64,000 bases of DNA, taken from positions 62,898-126,897 of the forward strand of contig NRSV01000074.1 in assembly GCA_002286855.1 (NCBI GenBank). The letters run 5' to 3'. This DNA is from Bipolaris cookei. Lineage: Eukaryota; Ascomycota; Dothideomycetes; Pleosporales; Pleosporaceae. Each line of letters starts with the position of its first letter. Position 1 is the stretch's first letter. Of the stretch, positions 8,765 to 21,158 are shown piece by piece. The notes under the pieces are model-generated. The model was not told the origin of the DNA and searched no databases. It saw nothing but the letters and a program-made list of their open reading frames with translations. Made by a program: the position numbers and the translations under genes.

Positions 8765-11700
8765 GGTGGTATTATATGGTATCGGCGTGATGATGACAGG
8801 TGCTAGGTTTCTGATGGGGGGGGGGTTGTCTCTGTAGCCAGGTGTTGTTGAGAAGCGCGATGGTGTTCGAGAGCGTGGTGGCCCAGAAATGTGATGTGTG
8901 GAGGGAATTTTAGAGAACACAGACTACGTCACGGTGTTGGAACAACCACGGTTCAGCTGTCCGGTTGGGCTGAATGTGATGATTGGTGCCAGGAAATCCG
9001 TGGGGAACAAATAGGGCAGCGTGAATGAGCTTCTCGTGAGCGTCTATTCGTCAGCTGAAACGAACAATATGGTTACAGCCGTTGTGCGCAACGCACAATG
9101 ATGGTGAAAGTGAAGGTTTTGTTGGATTGCGTGGATTCTGCCGTCACCCAGCAAACAGTTGTGAATGCAACCAACCGCGACCGTCTACAGGGAGACAGGT
9201 CTCCTTGGATGTGCAGTCTTTCTTTTTTTTGTTGGCCAGCAGGCTCTAGGTAGGTAGAGAAAAAATAACCGATATGTGGACGCCGCGTTCAGACGCGACG
9301 AACAGTGCCGACAACGTCGCCCGACTTCTCGATCTTAGGGAGGTTGGAGTACCGGGGAAAAGCCATGATTGTGGGGGAGTAGCAGCACATTCCTTGGTGC
9401 TGGTGGATATGGGTGGAATGTTCGCGAGATGTCGCGCGGGGTTTTGCCGTGCTCTTGGGTCGGCGTCGGCTGCTGAAGTGGGGGGAGGGGCCGGACAGAG
9501 CGAGAGGAATGTTCGCTATGGGTGTGTGAACGGGTGCCTGTGTGCAGCGCGTCACCGGAGAGCGCGAGGGGGATCGCGTCTTCAGTGCTGGGGGAGGTGG
9601 TGAAGGTAAGGGTCAAGATGGATGTGTCTGTGCAAAGGGGACAAAGAAAGGGCCGTCGCCGCCTCGACTGGCTTGGTTTCGGGCGGAGAGGGCGGGCGGG
9701 CTGTGTGGGCTGAGGGGACTGTGCGTCATGCCTGACTCATTGTCCTTTGGGCGCGGCTGCGGCCGGACGGTGGCGATGCAGGCGTTCCCTGTGCTTGTGC
9801 TAGTGCACGTGACTGCGGTGAGGGTCATGTGATATCTATATATACTTACCGATGCTACATACTCACACCCACATATCACCATCCAAGCCTGCTGAGAGCG
9901 CATGCTGACAAGTCTGACACCATCATGCACCATTGCTGTGACGTACCAAGTACAGCCGTCAATCCTTCTCGCATCACTACCAACCGGCACTTGGCCTGAT
10001 GACCGTCATACGGCCTCCCTCCCCATGCCATGAACCCCTCAACATCCAAAACAACACGGCTGTGTGGTTCGCTAGTCATAGCTCGGAAAAACTCTCAAAT
10101 GCAAATTCCGAAAGCCTGTCATGCTCCACCAGCACCTGCTCTTCGATATTTCCCTACCTATGCAGCCGTTTGCCAGCATCATCCCGTGAGACACACAGAT
10201 CCTCGATACATCGAGTACAATAAGTTTACCTCCTGACTACCACCGTTCCATCGGCAGCCGAAAAGCGCCCGCATCTGACAGGAGAAAACGGATGGTTTAC
10301 TCGATAGTGGTAAGCTCGAGGTTGCAGTAGTACATATTCCGCCTTCGCCAGAGAACAAGGCTTGTGTCGGTTTACCAACAGTGACTACCCCAACTTTCGC
10401 TATGACCTTTTCAGTGCAATATTAAAAGCACCGATGCTAGCCTCATATGTATCTTGCCATCATTTCCGTGGCTGCATCGACATAAAGTGTCTGAACATAT
10501 GATATACTTACGCGGTGCAAAGACCTGGCTTGGTCATGTGCGAAATACGAGTCGCGACTCTACAATAGGCATATTTTTTCACTTAGCTTAAAAAGCTGGG
10601 GCCGCAAGCATACCTAGCTGCGTGCCATCGTGACGTTTCACTCAACCGAACCCCTTATAGTCTGTGTAGCCTTCTCACCGTTGTCCCTATTGATTGCGCG
10701 CCCCTCGAGCCAGTTTGATATCTGTATATGAACATGTCAGTTACTGATCCCAAAACTGTTCTTTAATGTGTCTAGCAGATGCCTACTTACTATCAATGCT
10801 TCGCATTCGCACATGCCATTTGGCGGCACAGGTATTCCTCCTCGATGTTTTGAGCATCTCATGTAGAGTATTTAGTTCGAAGACAGGTTTCAAGGTACCC
10901 CAAAATGAAATACCTTGTTCATGAGCTGCCTGACCATATTTCCTTGGACACAAACAAGACATCGCACCTTGCAACGTTTGGCGACTTTCCGCAAACATTT
11001 GCGAAGGCTGTCTAAAATCTACTTTGCCGAGGCATTCACCCGACTTTCGTTTCGAAAATGCAAATAGTGTATCAGAATTGTTTGACGTCGCTCTGTTTAC
11101 ATCTTCGAGACAATGTGAACCAAGCAGGCGTGTTGCAACACGCAAATCGGGGCAATGCATGATAAACCACTCCTCTGGGCAGGAGTCAATACAATATTTT
11201 GCGGTCCTTCTAGAAGACAATCGACTAGCTAACCAACAATGCGACATGACCGAAACGCGACATATTCAACGTCTTTGCATGATAATGCTCGGGCGTCGAG
11301 AGCATTGTACTTACTTGCGCCATTGCGAGTGGTCAGTGCTTTTATGCAAATGCCTCTCGACAAAAGAGATTCCAGCACTGGAAATGGGCATACAGGTCTA
11401 AGAGACACGAAGCGTACTCTGTATGGCTCTGTTCCGTTCTTCATCTCTTTTTCTGGATGCATAGGAAAGGAAATGGGTGGTTTTTTAACCCTCCCGCTTC
11501 CGCACTTGCTGATCTTCATATCATGGATCACCTAAGACGAACAACAAGGGCGCCAGTGCTGACCCTGCGCATCTATTCCAAGTCAAGATAAGCATCAGTT
11601 CCAGTGCGCCATGGACTTTTCGGCTGGAGAGTTTAGATTCGAGCTTCGGCCTGATGGCACGATACTCGCCGAGGGAAGCTACCTATCAGAATGTAACAAA

Positions 11701-12738
11701 GTGCACCCCACTTACGTAGTCCACGGGTGGCTAGTGAATAGCTTCAGAAACCATACCTATGGTCGCACCCACAACCCCATCCACACAGCATACCAATGGG
11801 TCAAAGGCACAAATTAACATCGCCATCTGAAGGCTTCCCAAGCCGACTGTGCTGGCGGTAAGCCGGACCCTCTGTCGAAGTTTGCCGTTGCGGGGTCGCC
11901 GGAAGTGCTTCAGCATTCTTCCGTCCTGTCCCAAAAGAAAGTCACCTCAACCGCTCCCTCCCGCCACGCCAATGTCCAAACTGGCAAATAATAAGCTTTC
12001 TTCCTCCCCCAGCTGAGCTACGATCAGCGGGACCGACACGAGGAGCAGTGCATGCTGGAGACACATCCACGAATCATCAACCTAATCTTAGCTTGCCCTC
12101 CAGCCCCGACGCCACCTCCGGCTCCAAGTGTGACAGCCGTTTTCAGGCTACACTGGCGGGTTTCCAGAAGTCTACCGCCTTTTCGCATTGCGGTTCGTCA
12201 TTGCACAGCGCAACCTAGTAAATCGAGGGCGAACCTTAGTAGGCGACGCCGTCTGCTCTTGTTCTCATGGGAAAGCTAGGACAGTTATACAAGATATCCG
12301 GCAGGCCGATCGTATGGTATATTTGGCCCGTTCTGGTATAAGCTTTAATAGGAACTGAGTGCATATGCCTCGCCAGCGACGAATAGGTACCCTTGATCGC
12401 TGTACCTCCATGCACGGATGATGATGCTGACGGTGAGTCCAGTCCAGCCAAGCCCCATTGGCTTGACAATCGCCACAAATTAACAGCTGTTGCTTATTGT
12501 GGGTGTAAGCGGCATGCCTAGCTGCGTAAATGGGTAACCCAGGTGCATGCAGGCGTTCTTATTATGCGTTTTACCCTGACTTGACGCTTCAGAGTCGCTC
12601 TCCCGTATTAGCCGACCAGGGCGTAACTGCATTAGGTACATATCCACCCGGCATGAGCTCCCACTGTTAGGGTCCTACCTGTTTGTTAAGAGCCTGACCC
12701 ACCCTTCCTGTTCCTTCTCATCCTTTCAATGGGTCAAG
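8765..12738. other. Long gap without a supported gene
   Basis: About 4 kb between the acidic-protein start and the lectin-like gene. The part at 9.27-9.83 kb is G+C-rich and has overlapping open frames on both strands with proline/arginine-rich low-complexity translations, the pattern of random frames in G+C-rich DNA. A minus-strand ATG frame of 25 codons (about 9365-9289, ending SGDVVGTVRRV) could be an upstream open frame of the acidic-protein transcript. A 154-codon minus frame at 10783-11247 and a 68-codon plus frame at 11611-11817 start with ATG but show no recognisable motif. I do not call any of them genes. Confidence 0.5.
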
Positions 12739-14752
12739 ATGGATCGACGCGAGGAATACCGTGACGACTTGAGCAGTGCCCACAGTTACAGAGAGAGTCA
12801 ATGGAGTTCTCCTCCTCAGTTCCAGGAACATGATCAACAATACCCTTCACCGATCGCGTCGCACACGTATACAACTCAAAGCTCCCCGCCAACTGTGTCA
12901 CCTCCGCTGCCGTATGACCTGGAGCATTCGCGGCATCCTCCTCCTCCACCACCACCACCACCACCACAGAATTACGAAATCTACCAACAAGGGTATGTGC
13001 ACGACTGATTCAACTCGTATCTATCTGCATCTCCTCATAGAACGAGACGTCCAAATTGCTTTTTCCCACGCTGTTGTGCATTGTTCTGAGCTTGGTACAG
13101 GTACTCGACGGAAAAAGAGACTCCGCATAATCAACATGCAACCACTATCGCCCCAACACCAGACTTCTCAGCACCTCAAGTCGTGCCAGGCCAGTTCAGC
13201 CTATACCCTCAAGTCGGCCGGCCAATGTCTCCTTCATCACATGGCGGGACCACCCTCGCCTCGCCTCACGTAAGACCTTATGGGTTCAAGGAACACGTCG
13301 ATCCATCTGATGCGCCCGAGAATGCTCCTGAGCTAGTAGTCCCACCACCAAAGGAGGACAGGAAATGTGGGATGAAGAAGCGAACGTTTTTTATCCTGAT
13401 CGGAGTGATTATCCTCGTCGTCGTCGGCCTCGCTCTAGGTCTCGGTTTGAGCCTCGGCCTGCAAAATGATGATTCGTACGTCCTACAGTAATGATGCTAA
13501 TGAACATCTCCAAGTCATGACATGCTGATTCTAAATACAGAGATAACAATGCCAATCCTTTCTGTCGCGAAAACCCAGAATTATGCATTGGCGGCGCTCT
13601 TAGCGCCAACTACGTGTCTAAGAAGGGCGCGTTCAACGGCACTGGCATTGCGCTTGCTGGAGAATCGTGGAACCAAGGCCAACGTAAAATCTTTACTTTA
13701 TACTTTCAGCACCATACAGGCGATATTCGTTTCATGCAGTATGGCACTGATCAAAAGTGGATTGGTGGCACAAAAGCCCAGACCGTAGCCAGCGACGTAA
13801 AAGACGCATCGCCCATATCCGCTGTTGCCTTTGCGATCAACGCCACACAATATGTCAGTAATCTCTTTTATCCTTTTATGAATTTCCCACTAACGAATAC
13901 AAGACACACATCTTCTACGTAGACCGCAACAACACCATCAAACAAGTAACCCAAGACAACATTACTGACATCTGGCAACCGGGCTCCCTCAGCAACCTCA
14001 ACCTCAAAGTCTTTGACTCACCGACCACGGGCCTGCAGGCCTGCTGGAAAGGCAACTTTTACGGCGACGAAGATTACTCCAAATTCCCAACCGCCTCTGG
14101 CCTCAACAACACCAAGCCGTTTGAAAACTCACAGGGAATGAATCTCTGGTTCGCAACCGACGACTCGACATTTGCACAATACGCATGGTATAGCGGGCGC
14201 CAGGACGACACATGGGTCTCTATCAAGCCATGGTCGGGCTTTAATGGCCACGCAGGCGTAGGCTGCTACTCATGGGGCGAAGGCACAACCACGTACGCCA
14301 TGCTAGCCAACAAGAACAATGCCGTGGAATTCTGGTGGAAAGACACAAACGTCAGCTTACCCTCTACGGAAACCCATCCCATCAACTCCTGGCAAAACGC
14401 CTCCAGCGCCGCAATCGGAAACGTATACCCCATCACCTCGCTCGGCTACACAACCTACTTCTACGCCCAAATGGCCGACCGCACAATCCAGGGCTACAAC
14501 GTGACGTATGCGGGCGAAAACACTACCTTTTTAGAAGACGAGACGTTTGCGATTACGGATCCTGCGGGGCCTGTGAAAGCGCTGGGAGGCACGCATATGA
14601 CCGTTACGGCGTACAAAGATACGCATGGCCCAGAACCGTGGGATAGTTTGTATGTTTTTTTTCAGACTGCAGGAGATGATATTACGGCTTTTACGAGGGG
14701 CTTGACGGGAGGGCAGTGGACGGGTGCGCCGTTGAATATTCCGGACGAGTAA
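12739..14752 (+). CDS. Membrane-anchored fucose-lectin-like beta-propeller protein
   Basis: Four exons (12739-12992, 13101-13475, 13541-13853, 13904-14752) join in phase to 596 residues; introns are 108, 65 and 50 bp. Residues 1-180 are proline-, serine- and glutamine-rich and cytosolic, with a ten-proline run near residue 70. A single membrane helix follows MKKR at about 181-205 (FFILIGVIILVVVGLALGLG), implying a type II orientation with the C-terminus outside the cell. The outer part of about 385 residues has repeated Trp/Gly-rich strands (for example IFYVDRNNTIKQV and YAWYSGRQDDTWVSI) of the kind seen in the fungal fucose-specific lectin family (PF07938 type), plus many N-glycosylation sequons. 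A disulfide pair (FCRENPELC) sits just after the membrane. A role in cell-surface glycan binding is inferred from the family. The family call rests on overall pattern, not on conserved catalytic residues. Confidence 0.7.
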
Positions 14753-15302
14753 AAAGGGATGTGCGGGTCACATTTTTTTCTTTTTCGTTAGCTGTATGTG
14801 TATATCAATGGTTTTATTACGGCCTGGATTACGGACTGCGCTCTACTTCTGATTTTTGCTTTGTTCTTTCGTTTATGGGTTTGTTTTCTCTCTCTTTTTT
14901 TTGGACTACCAGAGACCTTATACTCTTCTTTCGATACCATTGCACTACGCGCGACGGCGTAGATTACGATACCTTTTTTATTATCAATACGAGCAAAAAC
15001 ATTTAATCTGTGTGTTAGCAAGGCCATGTAGTATGCGCTGATCAATGTGAATTACTTTTGATAACTACCACACAAGCAGACTACCCAAGTGGCAGTGCAT
15101 GATGTTTTTTTTTCTCTATCTTCGATGAGTTTACCCAAACCTCTTAATGCTTGTCTTTCCAAGCGCCCCCACGAGACGCAGTTATTGGCAGGTTTCCTGG
15201 AAAACATGTGGTAAGTGACGGAGCGGTATACACGTAGATGAGACAATAGGGGAAGATTTCTCAAAACAAAGAAAGACAAGAGAAAGTAGTATCTCTTTTC
15301 CA
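14753..15302. other. Convergent 3' region of the lectin-like and Per1 genes
   Basis: Both neighbouring genes end here, so this 550 bp should be 3' untranslated sequence of each. It is T-rich on the plus strand just after 14760, as expected for fungal 3' ends. Open frames of 60-85 codons overlap on both strands and have no protein-like features. Confidence 0.5.
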
Positions 15303-16460
15303 TTAATCCTTAAGCCGCGTACCTGCAATATCCTCTTGGGCATCTCGGAGGAGAAAACTGTGAGGAATGGGTTAGCCATGAAACTTTTGCGTTGGAAGGA
15401 GTGAAGAGCAAAAAGAACGTACTTATACCACAAGATGGTCGGCACCACAGTGCCCAAATGCCACAGACTATGAGCATCAATCATGCCCTTCCACGGCGGA
15501 AAATCCAACAACTCCAAGCTCATCGCCATGACGATCCACGCAACGCAGATACCGGGCCAAACCGCCCACGTACGCCCAATCTTCTTATACTGCACATAAC
15601 TGAAGCCACTCCACAGGATATTCGACACAATCCCCACCGCCACATTGGCAGCCATGTTGTACGTGTAATCCCACGACCACAGCGACAGATACAAAACATG
15701 CAACGTATACAGCACCACGCACAGTCCCGTCCACAACCTTAGCAAACTCTGCTTCCTCGGCTCCGGACGATCGAGTCGGAAAACCCGAATCGGCGCATAG
15801 TAAAGCCCATACAGTACATTCGCGCCTGCCGCAAAATAATCCAGCTTCTCCGTCACCCCAAAGTCTCTTGTATGAAAAATCATACTAAACATCCAACTCG
15901 CCAGCCCCACATAGCCAAACAGCAAATAGTATTTCCGCAGCGCATACGACGCGGGAATCCGTTCGCGCAAGCGTGTCATACCCCAGTCGTGTGCGAGGTA
16001 ATTGAACAGCGAGAAGATGACCGAAAACGGCTCCTGGACCCCCAAGAAACGATAGAACGGCCACTTGCCGTGGAATTGGTACACGGGCTGCATGTACGGC
16101 GGGTCGCGCGCGAGCCGCTGTTGCGTGATGATGTGTTGGCACGTGTAGTCGCATTCGGAGGGGCAGTCCCAGAGGAGGAGGCGGCGGTGGAATGCTGTGG
16201 AGCATAAGTACATGCGTTAGCTACTATTTCCTCTTGTCTCGTTTCCATATAAAAAGAAGAAGGGAAGAATTGAGGAGGGTAAACGTAAACGTACGTATAG
16301 CAGGCCCCTTGCCCTCAACGCAATTCACCTGCGTACAAACTCGTACGCACTCCTTGAACTCGGGAAGGTGGTCGCCCATGGATGCTTGTGCGACTCCACA
16401 CAAGAGCGCAACCATCACTACAGCGACACCCGACCACTGCATGCCCTTTCGCACTTTCAT
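15303..16460 (-). CDS. PER1: Per1-family protein, GPI-anchor lipid remodelling in the ER (PGAP3 homologue)
   Basis: Three exons (16460-16295, 16194-15423, 15357-15303) join in phase to 330 residues; introns are 100 and 65 bp. The start at 16460 gives a signal peptide with a basic front (MKVRKG) and an AQA cleavage site. The lumenal part has the family cysteines (ECVRVCTQVNC, then DCPSECDYTC). Seven hydrophobic segments follow, with the family His/Asp motifs (HTRDFGVTEKLDYF and DAHSLWHLGTVVPT). The short last exon ends WYNFLLRDAQEDIAGTRLKD, typical of the family. Per1 proteins act in the ER membrane and remove the sn-2 acyl chain from GPI anchors; yeast mutants also show manganese and calcium defects. 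Reading straight through the last intron would add a false tail, so the third exon matters. An alternative start is the ATG at 16442. Confidence 0.9.
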
Positions 16461-17437
16461 GTTGTTCAACTGGGGAGGTTCGGCGCACCAACCAATGGTG
16501 TGTATGTATAGGGACAAGCAACGTAATGCGATAACGACAGGTGGTTTGTTTGGAGTCTGGTAAATCAGGGAGTTGGAGAGTCGCGTATTATCTGGCGTGT
16601 TGGCGACTGGCTGGTGGATCGACAGGGTCTTGGCGGTTGAGTCCGGTAACTCCGTGCACCTTCATTCTTAGATTTTTTTATTTAAAATCATATTTTATTA
16701 TATTTTGTAAAAGTCCATAATCACTAAGGGCGTATAGCTCAGTGGTAGAGCGCCCGCTTTGCATCAAGCAAAATTGCGGGAGGTCTGGATTTCGATCATC
16801 CATCCGTCCACAGCTGAGTACCGAGTCCATTGGATTCACCCCTCTTTTTTTTCAACGTCACCAATGCTATCTATGCCTGTTCCTTCTTCACCCCTCTTTT
16901 TGTCCATTGGCATTGATTAGTATACTCAGACGTCATAGTAATATCGTCATTCCATATAGTTTTTTCTTTGTCTTCACACATGCAAAGAACACCACACACT
17001 GGATCAAAAAAAGATTTAGGTTAGCAAAATACAATACGTGAATTAACTCGATACCGCGCACACCACGGCAATGTATACCAGGTTCTAAAAAAACAATATC
17101 TAATCACAGCGTGTGACAAGAAAAAGGTTCGTATACATGATTGCACGCCTTGTCTTTATTTTTCTTCCTAGTTGGCTTCCATCGCAATCTAACGCACTGT
17201 AGACAGACACCAGTCCAACCATCTAACCAGCTAGCCAAGAGAAACCTCATTATCATCATCGTCGTATAACACATGAGGAAAACTAGTAGCTACCTGCCAA
17301 TCCATCTTACCAAAAAAAAAGACAATGAGGGTAATAGTCCTATCAAAAGAAGAAGAAAGAACCCGTGTATATTCGCCGTGTGGAAACCCCCATAGATGCT
17401 AGAGAAGAGGTAGACACACATGCATATACGTCTAAAC
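16461..17437. other. Region between PER1 and NIP1 holding only the tRNA gene
   Basis: Apart from the tRNA gene at 16728-16810, no coding frame is supported. The left part is the PER1 promoter. The right part, from about 16.85 kb, should include the NIP1 3' untranslated region. A frame at 16742-17041 overlaps the tRNA and is an artefact. Confidence 0.55.
16728..16810 (+). tRNA. tRNA-Ala(UGC) with an 11-nt intron
   Basis: The sequence folds as a full cloverleaf. The acceptor stem is GGGCGTA/TCCGTCC with the G3:U70 pair that identifies alanine tRNAs and one T6-C67 mismatch. The D arm is GCTC/GAGC, the anticodon stem CCCGC/GCGGG, and the T arm TGGAT/ATCCA with loop TTCGATC. The discriminator base is A. 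The anticodon TGC is at 16760-16762. The anticodon loop is too long by 11 bases (16764-16774), which fits a canonical tRNA intron one base 3' of the anticodon. A run of eight T about 30 bp downstream is a likely Pol III terminator, and an A+T-rich block precedes the gene. Confidence 0.92.
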
Positions 17438-20174
17438 TTAAGCCTGAATAGCGCGTCCCAACGCACCGCCTGTAAACTGCTGATTCCTGCCTCCCCTTGG
17501 GCCACCGCCACCGCCCCTGCCGCCACCGCGGCCGCCGCCTCCCCTACCACCACGGTTACCGCGTCCGCCTTGCCTCTCAAACGCATTTGCTGTGCCCTGC
17601 GTACGTTGCTCGAGCGTCTTCTCGTTGGACTCGATAAGGCCTGATGCCTTTTCTGACAGACTGAGCGCCAAAGTCTGGAGTCTTGAGAGCTCAACACCCT
17701 TTCTGAAGATAATGGCTGAGTTGACCTGGTCAAGCGCCGCGGCGAGTTCCTCGTGGGAAATCATCTTGGATACGACAGCAGAAACTTTGCGCTCTGGGAG
17801 CTCAAACATGCCTGCTAGTGTGGAGATGGCGAGTGTGTCGTAGAAAGGAGCATAGGTGAAGAGATATGTCCGCAGACCCTCTTCTTGGATCTGTGCAGAC
17901 AGCATCTCCTTGATCTTTTCCGAGTTGGCCATGAGCTCCCAGATCTTGATTGAGTTGATAAACTCGGCAGCCTTCTTCCACTCTCCAGCAGACAGCGCTT
18001 TGGATGCTTGCATGACGTGGTCGCGCGTATTCTCAGGAGGGCCAGTGAAGATCTGGCGCTCATGGTACTCTAAGAGACGGCGGTATGTCTTGCTGATTAC
18101 TCGCTTCCTTAGGTCCGGTGATGAACCAAGTTGTGCGAGCAAAGGAATCTCAAGCAACATGGAGCAGGTCAGGTAGACGCACTCTAGTAGCTCAAGGTTG
18201 ATGTGCATGTGGAATGGAAGCTGTCGTTGGCGCTCAAGACGCTCCTGTTCGGGTGAGATTTGCGAGTAGCGCTGCATTTGCAGACCTTGTGCGAGAAGCT
18301 CCTTTTGCCTGTTGCTGCCGCAAATCTCTTGCAGTGAGGTTTGTGCCTCGTAGACCAGTCCGGCACGGAAAGCGCAGAGACCGACTTGGACGAGCGCACG
18401 GTTGAACAGAATCTGCGTGTTGATGTCAAAGTTGCTGATAGTCTCTTGCAGATGGGACATGAGCATCATGTCACGGGCCTTGTAGTACTGGTCGTGCAGA
18501 GACAGAAAGTAAATCTGGCACAGCATCGCACGAGCACGGATGATACCCTCGCTATGGCGGAAGAGGTATGTGCACAGAGTCTGAACCAGCGAAGCAGTGT
18601 CATTGGAAATGGAACGGGGCGTGATTTCCGAGTCGAGGCTGTCAGGAATAGCCTTCCATACGTTGTTCTCGAGGATGGTGATGACTTGCGAGGGCTGTAT
18701 ATGTTAGCTAAATCATTGCTTGCATGCTAAAGTAGGTACATACCTTGAAGTAGACGTGCTCCAATCTTCGCATGGCAATGCGGTTCAGTGGCTCTTGGGG
18801 CAGGTCTAGGCTAGGGTTCTTCTTCAACTTCTCGACATACACCAGGGTGCGCACAAGCTGAGCGTACAGGAGGGCCTCGTCCGTCAGGCGCTCAATGTAC
18901 TCAGAGGTATGCGGGTCAATGTGCTGGAGGGAGCGAGTGAGCTCGTCGTCGAGCCTCTCAACAAACGAAACAATGCTGCCAGGAATGCGGAAGATCTCGC
19001 CTGGTGCAATGGTAGGCAGCTTCTCGTCATCCTCCCACTCCTCGGCATTCTCAATGACAACAATTTCCTTGCTGTCCTCGAGAATCTGCAGCAGCTTACC
19101 AAACTCTTGGTCGGCCCTAAGTTAAAGTCAGCAGGTAAATCATTGCGAACCACTCAAGGCACACTCACAGCTTCCACTGATCCTGGTGCATGTGGCTGGC
19201 AGTGCCAGATGTCAGGTCAAAGCGGGTAGAGATGAGAGTCAAAAGCACGCGAATCCTCTGGTAGTCGTTGATGGCCACGTCGAACAGCTTCTCCAGTGTC
19301 CGAATGTGCTCAAGCTTGTCTGAGTTCTTGCGACCACGCTGCTCGACAATGGCACGAAGGTGCTTGAGAATGCCCTCGGGTGTGTACAGAACAGCCTTGC
19401 CACCAGCACCGACGGTGATGAAGCCATCGTCTGTCGCCTGGTCCACGACCTCGGGGGCGAGCTGCGGAATCTTGTTCTTCTTCTTCTTTTCCTTTGGCGC
19501 CTGCACAACCTCCTCTTCCTCCTCGCGCATAAACTCCTCCTTGTTCTCCCTGTACGCATTGATGTCCTTTTCGTAGTCACGGTTGTGCTTCTTGATCTTC
19601 TGGCGCACAGCGTTGAAACCACGGCCGTTGACGGCGTTCATCTTCTTGGGTGTGACCTTTTGCTTCTCATGCGTCTCGATGACGGCCGTCTCGAGGTCGG
19701 CAATGGCCTGGATGTACAGCTTGGGGATCTTGCCATCATTCTGCTTGATCAGGGTAGGCACCTGGCGGATGAGTTTGTCGAATTCTGTATGCGTCCATGT
19801 CAGCACAACTGTCCCACTGCCCCGCCAAGACGCATATTGCACGTACGCTCCGAAATGACGGCCCAGTCGTTGATCCTCTGCGCATTCTCGATAAGGCGAA
19901 TCGTCGCCTCAAGCTCGTCGAAGCGCTTGTCTTTGGCGCTCTTCAGCACCTTGTTCACGTCCTCGTCGTCGCTCTCGCTCTCGCTGTCAGCGTCCTTCAA
20001 GAACCTGGCGGCACCGAGATCCGAGCCAGAGTCCGAGGAGTCGTCGTCATCGGAGTCATCGTCGGAGTCCTGTTCGCTGTCCTCCTGCTCAGACTCCTCG
20101 TCGTTGGAGTAGAGCTCCTCCTCGCTGGACTCGTCCGAGGAGCTGTCGCTGGCGGCAAAGAAGCGGGACGCCAT
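17438..20174 (-). CDS. NIP1: Translation initiation factor 3 subunit C (eIF3c/Nip1)
   Basis: Four exons (20174-19847, 19784-19169, 19116-18744, 18694-17438) join in phase to 857 residues; introns are 62, 52 and 49 bp. Residues 1-85 form a Ser/Asp/Glu-rich acidic tail (after MASRFFAASDSSSDES). In yeast Nip1 this region binds eIF1 and eIF5. A conserved N-terminal eIF3c domain follows, containing KKMNAVNGRGFNAVRQKIKK and TDDGFITVGAGGKAV. The C-terminal half holds the PCI domain, including YDTLAISTLAGMFELPERKV with its winged helix. The last 45-50 residues are an RGG/Gly-rich tail. Length and domain order are normal for fungal eIF3c. It is a core subunit of the eIF3 complex that brings initiation factors to the 40S ribosome in the cytosol. 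The ATG at 20174 has no in-frame alternative. Confidence 0.96.
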
Positions 20175-21158
20175 GGTTGCTGGTCTCGAGAGTAGGAAGT
20201 TGCCCGAGGGATCGAGGGGGGTTTTGTGTGGGTGGCGGGCGCCGTGTGGATTTACAGAGAATCACTTTCTGCCCGCGTTGCTGCAACTTTCCAACCGAAT
20301 TTCGAGCCAGCGCTAAGCCATGACTGTGTGCCCCGCACCTAACCCAATGTGGACGCGAACATGCCCTCTTTCTCACCTCAGAGGCACAAGGCACTAGGCA
20401 TGTTACAGTTATCTTGTGAGAATTGAATATTAACAGCGGCAGTTTTTTGTATCTTCCACAGTTCCCGCCTCTTCCACCAGCATCGCCATCAGGTGTGTCA
20501 TCAGAATAATTAGATCCAGCACAAAACTTGGGACTAAATATCAATACCCAATAACAAGCCCGCATTCAAGGCGCACACCAAAGCAAACGCGCAGTGCTAC
20601 AACAACTGGCATAGCCAAAACAAGCGTTTTTGTCAGGGAAAGAGGGTACTACTAGAATTACGCACACTTGCCGCCGTCAACCACATCCTTCACCTCTGGT
20701 ATCACCATTTCCAGGCCACCCACTCTCTTATTTCCTCCTGTCACATGTGGGAACCAGTCCATCCTCTGTCCAGGTAACCGTCCGGTCAAAGGCACTACCA
20801 ACTTACCACCATGGTTGAATTTTTTTGGTCAAATCTGCAGAAGTGATCATGCTGACTCACGAGCGCTCGTTGCGAATCCGTGCGAAGCCAGTTGAGAGGG
20901 CTGAGCATCGCAGTATAGCGCCGTATGGCCTCCTGCAAACCCGCATGGACAACGATGCGGCCCGCGCGTTCCCTCCGAGTTGTGCTCTTGGCTTCCATAG
21001 CTTCATATTCTCCTACTCATACCATAGACAATGTTGCTGACCAACGAACTCTGGGGGACGGGTAAAGGGGATATCAACAAGAAATCAGAACGCCGCATCT
21101 CCGTGTTGCACACAGCGCCATTTCCCGTGTTTGTGTATCAATGCAACAATCCAATTCA
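20175..21158. other. NIP1 promoter and YAK1 3' region
   Basis: Both flanking genes are on the minus strand, so this 980 bp should hold the NIP1 promoter and 5' leader on the left and the YAK1 3' end on the right. The frame at 20089-20565 minus is an upstream extension in another frame, not a gene. Nothing else is recognisable. Confidence 0.5.

Noticed and set aside
9274..9990. Several overlapping frames of 90-125 codons on both strands
   Set aside because: They occur in G+C-rich DNA where stops are rare, and the translations are low-complexity. No consistent gene model emerges.
10783..11247. 154-codon minus-strand frame with a true ATG
   Set aside because: The plus strand has an equally long overlapping frame, codon use is unbiased and the translation shows no motif. 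It lies in a region without other coding signs.
11611..11817. 68-codon plus-strand frame starting MDFSAGEFRFELRPDG
   Set aside because: The first 40 residues look mildly protein-like, but no splice partner or family was found. It may be a gene remnant; evidence is too thin for a call.
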